From Candidatus Barnesiella excrementigallinarum (GTDB taxonomy: Bacteria; Bacteroidota; Bacteroidia; Bacteroidales; Barnesiellaceae): DNA of 64,000 nt. Every line of letters begins with the position of its first letter. Positions within the stretch are counted from its first letter, which is position 1. Below, in pieces: positions 60,407-64,000 of the stretch. A program made the translations under genes and the position numbers. The stretch lies in contig DXFL01000010.1 of the NCBI GenBank assembly GCA_019114445.1, positions 1 to 64,000 on the forward strand, in the 5' to 3' direction. Under the pieces are notes generated by a model, which saw only the letters and a program-made list of their open reading frames with translations, was not told the origin of the DNA and did no database searches.

Positions 60407-61105
60407 ATGGGTAAACTGACAAAAAATCAAAAGTTAGCTTTAGCAAAGATTGAAGCAGGGAAGGCCTACTCACTCAGCGAGGCATCTCAATTGGTAAAGG
60501 ACATCACTTATACCAAATTTGACGCATCGCTTGATATTGATGTACGCTTGGGAGTCGATCCTCGTAAGGCCAATCAAATGGTTCGCGGTGTGGTATCGTT
60601 GCCTCATGGAACCGGAAAGCAAGTACGCGTGTTGGTACTTTGTACCTCCGATGCCGAAGCTGCCGCTAAGGAAGCCGGAGCCGATTATGTAGGATTGGAC
60701 GAATATATCGAGAAAATCAAAGGAGGTTGGACCGATATCGACGTGATCATTACGATGCCTGCTATCATGGGTAAAATCGGTGCTTTGGGACGTGTATTGG
60801 GCCCCCGCGGTTTGATGCCTAACCCCAAAAGCGGAACGGTAACTACCGATGTTGCTAAAGCTGTAAGAGAAGTAAAACAAGGAAAGATCGATTTCAAAGT
60901 CGATAAGAATGGTATAGTACATGCCTCTATCGGAAAGATTTCGTTTGCAGCCGATCAAATTCGCGAAAACGCCAAAGAATTTGTTTCGACTTTGATTAAA
61001 CTGAAACCTACTGCTGCTAAGGGCACTTATATCAAGAGTATTTATCTTTCGAGTACAATGAGCCCGGGTATCAAAATTGACCCCAAATCGGTTGACGAGA
61101 ACTAA
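60407..61105 (+). CDS. rplA: 50S ribosomal protein L1
   Basis: The 232-residue protein matches uL1 ([39 protein letters not shown]). L1 binds the stalk of 23S rRNA and in many bacteria also represses its own mRNA. It follows rplK by 15 bases. Confidence 0.97.
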   Translation: MGKLTKNQKLALAKIEAGKAYSLSEASQLVKDITYTKFDASLDIDVRLGVDPRKANQMVRGVVSLPHGTGKQVRVLVLCTSDAEAAAKEAGADYVGLDEYIEKIKGGWTDIDVIITMPAIMGKIGALGRVLGPRGLMPNPKSGTVTTDVAKAVREVKQGKIDFKVDKNGIVHASIGKISFAADQIRENAKEFVSTLIKLKPTAAKGTYIKSIYLSSTMSPGIKIDPKSVDEN

Positions 61106-61116
61106 AACAAGGAATT

Positions 61117-61632
61117 ATGAGAAAGGAAGATAAAGGCACTATTATTGCACAAATAGCAGATACTGTAAAGGAATACAGCTGCTTCTACCTGGCCGAAACC
61201 GCTACGTTGAACGCCGAAAAAACGAGCGATCTGCGTCGTGCTTGTTTCAAGGAAGGTATTAAAATGATGGTTGTAAAGAACGCTTTATTGCACAAAGCAC
61301 TCGAAGGGCTCGATACCGATTATTCGCCCCTGTACGGTTCTTTGAAAGGTTCTACAACAATGTTCTTTGCGAATGTGGGCAACTCTCCTGCAAAGCTGAT
61401 CAAAGAGTTCCGCAAAACTTCGGAAAACTTGATTTTGAAAGCCGCTTATGTAGAAGAAAGTTTCTATATCGGTGCCGATCAACTCGATACGCTGGTTGCT
61501 ATCAAGAGCAAAAACGAACTTATTGCTGATGTCATTGCCCTCTTGCAATCTCCTGCAAAGAATGTGGTTTCGGCTCTCCAGTCAGGCGGTTCGACTATAC
61601 ATGGAGTATTACAGACTCTATCAGAAAGATAA
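61117..61632 (+). CDS. rplJ: 50S ribosomal protein L10
   Basis: The 171-residue protein matches uL10 (MRKEDKGTIIAQIADTVKEY). Its C-terminal helix holds L7/L12 dimers on the ribosome. The rplA-rplJ gap of 11 bases is too short for the L10-controlled leader known in E. coli. Confidence 0.96.
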   Translation: MRKEDKGTIIAQIADTVKEYSCFYLAETATLNAEKTSDLRRACFKEGIKMMVVKNALLHKALEGLDTDYSPLYGSLKGSTTMFFANVGNSPAKLIKEFRKTSENLILKAAYVEESFYIGADQLDTLVAIKSKNELIADVIALLQSPAKNVVSALQSGGSTIHGVLQTLSER

Positions 61633-61683
61633 ACTTTTATACAAAAACATTATTACGAATAATAACATTTAATTCATACAAAA

Positions 61684-62058
61684 ATGGCAGATTTGAAAGC
61701 TTTTGCAGAACAATTAGTTAACTTGACCGTAAAGGAAGTAAACGAACTTGCTCAAATTTTGAAAGACGAATATGGTATTGAACCTGCTGCTGCAGCTGTT
61801 GCTGTTGCTGCTGCTCCCGCTGCTGGTGGAGCCGCTGCTGAAGAAAAAACATCGTTCGATGTAGTTTTGAAAGCTGCTGGTGCAAACAAATTGGCTATCG
61901 TTAAATTGGTGAAAGAACTCACCGGACTTGGCTTGAAAGAAGCTAAAGACCTCGTAGATGGCGCTCCCAACAACATCAAAGAAGGTCTTGCTAAGGCTGA
62001 TGCTGAGGCTTTGAAAAAACAACTGGAAGAAGCTGGAGCAGAAGTTGAACTTAAATAA
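61684..62058 (+). CDS. rplL: 50S ribosomal protein L7/L12
   Basis: The 124-residue acidic protein has the N-terminal dimer domain, an Ala/Gly-rich hinge and the C-terminal domain ([25 protein letters not shown]). It is the stalk protein that recruits translation factors. A strong hairpin follows before rpoB. Confidence 0.97.
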   Translation: MADLKAFAEQLVNLTVKEVNELAQILKDEYGIEPAAAAVAVAAAPAAGGAAAEEKTSFDVVLKAAGANKLAIVKLVKELTGLGLKEAKDLVDGAPNNIKEGLAKADAEALKKQLEEAGAEVELK

Positions 62059-62081
62059 TACGTCTGTTAATCAGATAGTTT

Positions 62082-62119
62082 GGTTAAGAATCATCTTACC
62101 GGTGATTCTTAACCTTTTT
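62082..62119 (+). terminator. Attenuator between rplL and rpoB
   Basis: A 12-bp perfect stem, GGTTAAGAATCA (62082-62093) with TGATTCTTAACC (62103-62114), is followed by five T. Partial termination here would lower rpoBC expression relative to the ribosomal genes, as known in other bacteria. Confidence 0.85.
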
Positions 62120-62161
62120 GTGTATATATTTTTAATTAAGTTCACTTAATCCGTTTTATAA

Positions 62162-64000
62162 ATGTCTTCTACAATAGGTAAACCACGCGTAAATTTCGCT
62201 TCAATAAAGAATCCGCTTCCCTATCCGGATTTCCTCGAAGTGCAGTTGAAGTCATTTCAAGACTTTTTGCAACTTGACACCCCGCCTGAAAAAAGGAAAA
62301 ACGAAGGGCTTTTCAAGGTCTTTGCCGAGAATTTCCCCATTGCCGATACGCGGAACAATTTTGTCCTCGAATTTTTGGACTATTATATAGACCCGCCCCG
62401 GTACACCATCGAAGAGTGTCTCGAAAGAGGGTTGACTTACAGCGTACCGTTAAAGGCCAAATTGAAATTGTATTGCACCGATCCCGATCACGAGGATTTT
62501 GCAACCGTTATCCAAGATGTCTATTTGGGTCCCATTCCTTATATGACGGCCAAAGGTACATTTGTTATCAATGGTGCTGAGCGTGTTGTCGTATCGCAAT
62601 TGCACCGGTCGCCGGGTGTATTCTTTGGACAAAGCACACATGCCAACGGGACGAAACTCTATTCGGCTCGTATTATTCCGTTCAGGGGCTCTTGGATAGA
62701 GTTTGCCACGGATATAAACAACGTGATGTATGCCTATATCGACCGGAAGAAAAAATTGCCTGTTACGACCCTGTTGCGTGCCATCGGATTCGAGACCGAC
62801 AAGGATATTCTCGAAATCTTCGGCCTGGCAGAAGATATGAAGGTTTCCAAAACGAACTTGAAGAAAGCCATTGGTCGCCGTTTGGCCGGTAACGTCGTGA
62901 AGTCGTGGGTAGAAGATTTTGTCGACGAGGATACAGGCGAGGTAGTTTCGATCGAACGTACCGAAATTGTCATTCCTCGCGAAACCGTTTTGGAAGAATC
63001 GCACATTGCCGATATTCTCGAATCGGGCGTTCAAAATATCCTGTTGCACAAAGAGGATACCAATACATCGGACTACTCGATCATATTCAACACCCTGCAA
63101 AAAGATTCCAGTAACTCGGAGAAAGAGGCCGTGTTGTATATCTATCGCCAATTACGCAACGCCGAGCCGGCCGACGATGCCAGTGCTCGCGAGGTAATCA
63201 CCAACCTTTTCTTCTCGGAGAAACGTTACGATTTGGGCGAAGTAGGACGTTACAGAATAAACAAGAAATTAAATCTCTCCACCTCACCCGACGTGAAGGT
63301 GCTTACCAAAGAGGATATTATCGAAATCATCAAATATCTTATCGAGTTGATTAACTCCAAGACCGATGTCGATGATATAGACCACCTGAGCAACCGTCGT
63401 GTGCGTACGGTAGGAGAACAATTATACAACCAGTTTGGCGTAGGGTTGGCTCGTATGGCTCGTACCATTCGCGAGCGTATGAACGTGCGCGACAACGAGG
63501 TATTTACTCCCATCGACTTGATCAATGCCAAGACAATTTCGTCGGTGATCAACACCTTCTTCGGGACGAACGCCTTGTCGCAGTTTATGGACCAAACCAA
63601 CCCGTTGGCCGAGATTACCCACAAACGCCGTATGTCGGCTCTGGGCCCCGGCGGTCTGTCGCGTGAGCGTGCCGGTTTCGAGGTGCGCGACGTTCACTAC
63701 ACGCACTACGGACGTCTTTGTCCTATCGAGACCCCCGAAGGTCCTAACATCGGTTTGATCTCGTCGCTTTGCGTTTATGCCAAAATCAACGACTTGGGCT
63801 TTATCGAAACTCCGTATCGGAAAGTAAAAGACGGTAAGGTAGATTTGTCGCCCGAAGGTGTTACATATTTGACCGCCGAAGTAGAGGAGGGACAAATTAT
63901 CGCTCAGGGAAATGCCCCGTTGAACGACGACGGTACCTTTATCCGCAACCGGGTAAAAGCCCGTTTGGATGCCGACTTCCCCATTGTGGCTCCCGATCAG
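62162..64000 (+). CDS. rpoB: DNA-directed RNA polymerase subunit beta (partial)
   Basis: The frame from ATG at 62162 stays open to the window end (613 residues). It shows the RpoB start ([20 protein letters not shown]), the SPGVFF-type GVFF motif, the [19 protein letters not shown]-like region (residues about 460-480) with the rifampicin site, and [16 protein letters not shown]. In rifampicin region 1 the sequence reads [22 protein letters not shown], the sensitive form. The remainder lies outside the window. Confidence 0.98.
   Translation, partial: MSSTIGKPRVNFASIKNPLPYPDFLEVQLKSFQDFLQLDTPPEKRKNEGLFKVFAENFPIADTRNNFVLEFLDYYIDPPRYTIEECLERGLTYSVPLKAKLKLYCTDPDHEDFATVIQDVYLGPIPYMTAKGTFVINGAERVVVSQLHRSPGVFFGQSTHANGTKLYSARIIPFRGSWIEFATDINNVMYAYIDRKKKLPVTTLLRAIGFETDKDILEIFGLAEDMKVSKTNLKKAIGRRLAGNVVKSWVEDFVDEDTGEVVSIERTEIVIPRETVLEESHIADILESGVQNILLHKEDTNTSDYSIIFNTLQKDSSNSEKEAVLYIYRQLRNAEPADDASAREVITNLFFSEKRYDLGEVGRYRINKKLNLSTSPDVKVLTKEDIIEIIKYLIELINSKTDVDDIDHLSNRRVRTVGEQLYNQFGVGLARMARTIRERMNVRDNEVFTPIDLINAKTISSVINTFFGTNALSQFMDQTNPLAEITHKRRMSALGPGGLSRERAGFEVRDVHYTHYGRLCPIETPEGPNIGLISSLCVYAKINDLGFIETPYRKVKDGKVDLSPEGVTYLTAEVEEGQIIAQGNAPLNDDGTFIRNRVKARLDADFPIVAPDQ

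Overview
The window comes from a member of the Bacteroidales, probably a gut commensal. The evidence is: SusC/SusD polysaccharide-uptake genes; promoters of the Bacteroides type (a TAnnTTTG box with, in the best cases, TTG about 18-21 bp upstream) found at many genes; almost no Shine-Dalgarno sequences; and the gene order rpsU-xer-hpf-tRNAs-tuf-tRNA-Trp-secE-nusG-rplKAJL-rpoB. Balanced base composition hints at a Barnesiella-like or similar genus, but I cannot fix genus from this.

Region 1 (1-15.3 kb) is a polysaccharide utilisation locus. A SusC/SusD/surface glycan-binding operon (minus strand, running off the left edge) sits beside a second minus-strand operon encoding a GH5_7-like mannanase, a GH5_2-like endoglucanase, a CE7-type esterase and a GH3 beta-glycosidase. 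A GH36 alpha-galactosidase is divergent. The combination fits acetylated galactoglucomannan. Region 2 (15.5-20.7 kb) is a three-gene operon: a NamZ-type exo-N-acetylmuramidase, a sodium:solute symporter and a GH9-CE4 fusion. I read it as a candidate peptidoglycan-fragment salvage system. Region 3 (20.8-23.6 kb) pairs a small His-rich membrane protein with a TonB-dependent receptor.

Region 4 (23.8-34 kb) holds a minus-strand redox operon (two [4Fe-4S] aldo/keto reductases and a NapH-NapG-like fusion), a Nudix hydrolase, a TolC/HlyD/MFS efflux operon and an exported flavodoxin. The promoters of the redox operon and of the flavodoxin carry the same pair of TTACAGAT direct repeats, spaced 21 bp, each starting exactly 31 bp upstream of the -7 box. 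This points to one AraC-type regulon. Then come a YitT-like/cytidylate-kinase fusion, two tRNAs, and a minus-strand housekeeping stretch (prmC-recX-comF, then pyrE-SRPBCC-argH-aldo/keto reductase-Rieske-like lipoprotein).

Region 5 (42.1-57.3 kb) contains ribD, a DUF6242 lipoprotein, the envelope cluster DUF6089-uppS-bamA-skp-skp-murI, an S4-domain protein, a YeiH-type transporter, a gamma-carbonic anhydrase-like protein with an aminopeptidase P, and rpsU-xer-hpf. Region 6 (57.4-64 kb) is the translation/transcription super-operon: tRNA-Tyr, -Gly, -Thr, tuf, tRNA-Trp, secE, nusG, rplK, rplA, rplJ, rplL and the first part of rpoB, which runs off the right edge. No insertion sequences, phage genes, CRISPR arrays or rRNA genes were seen.
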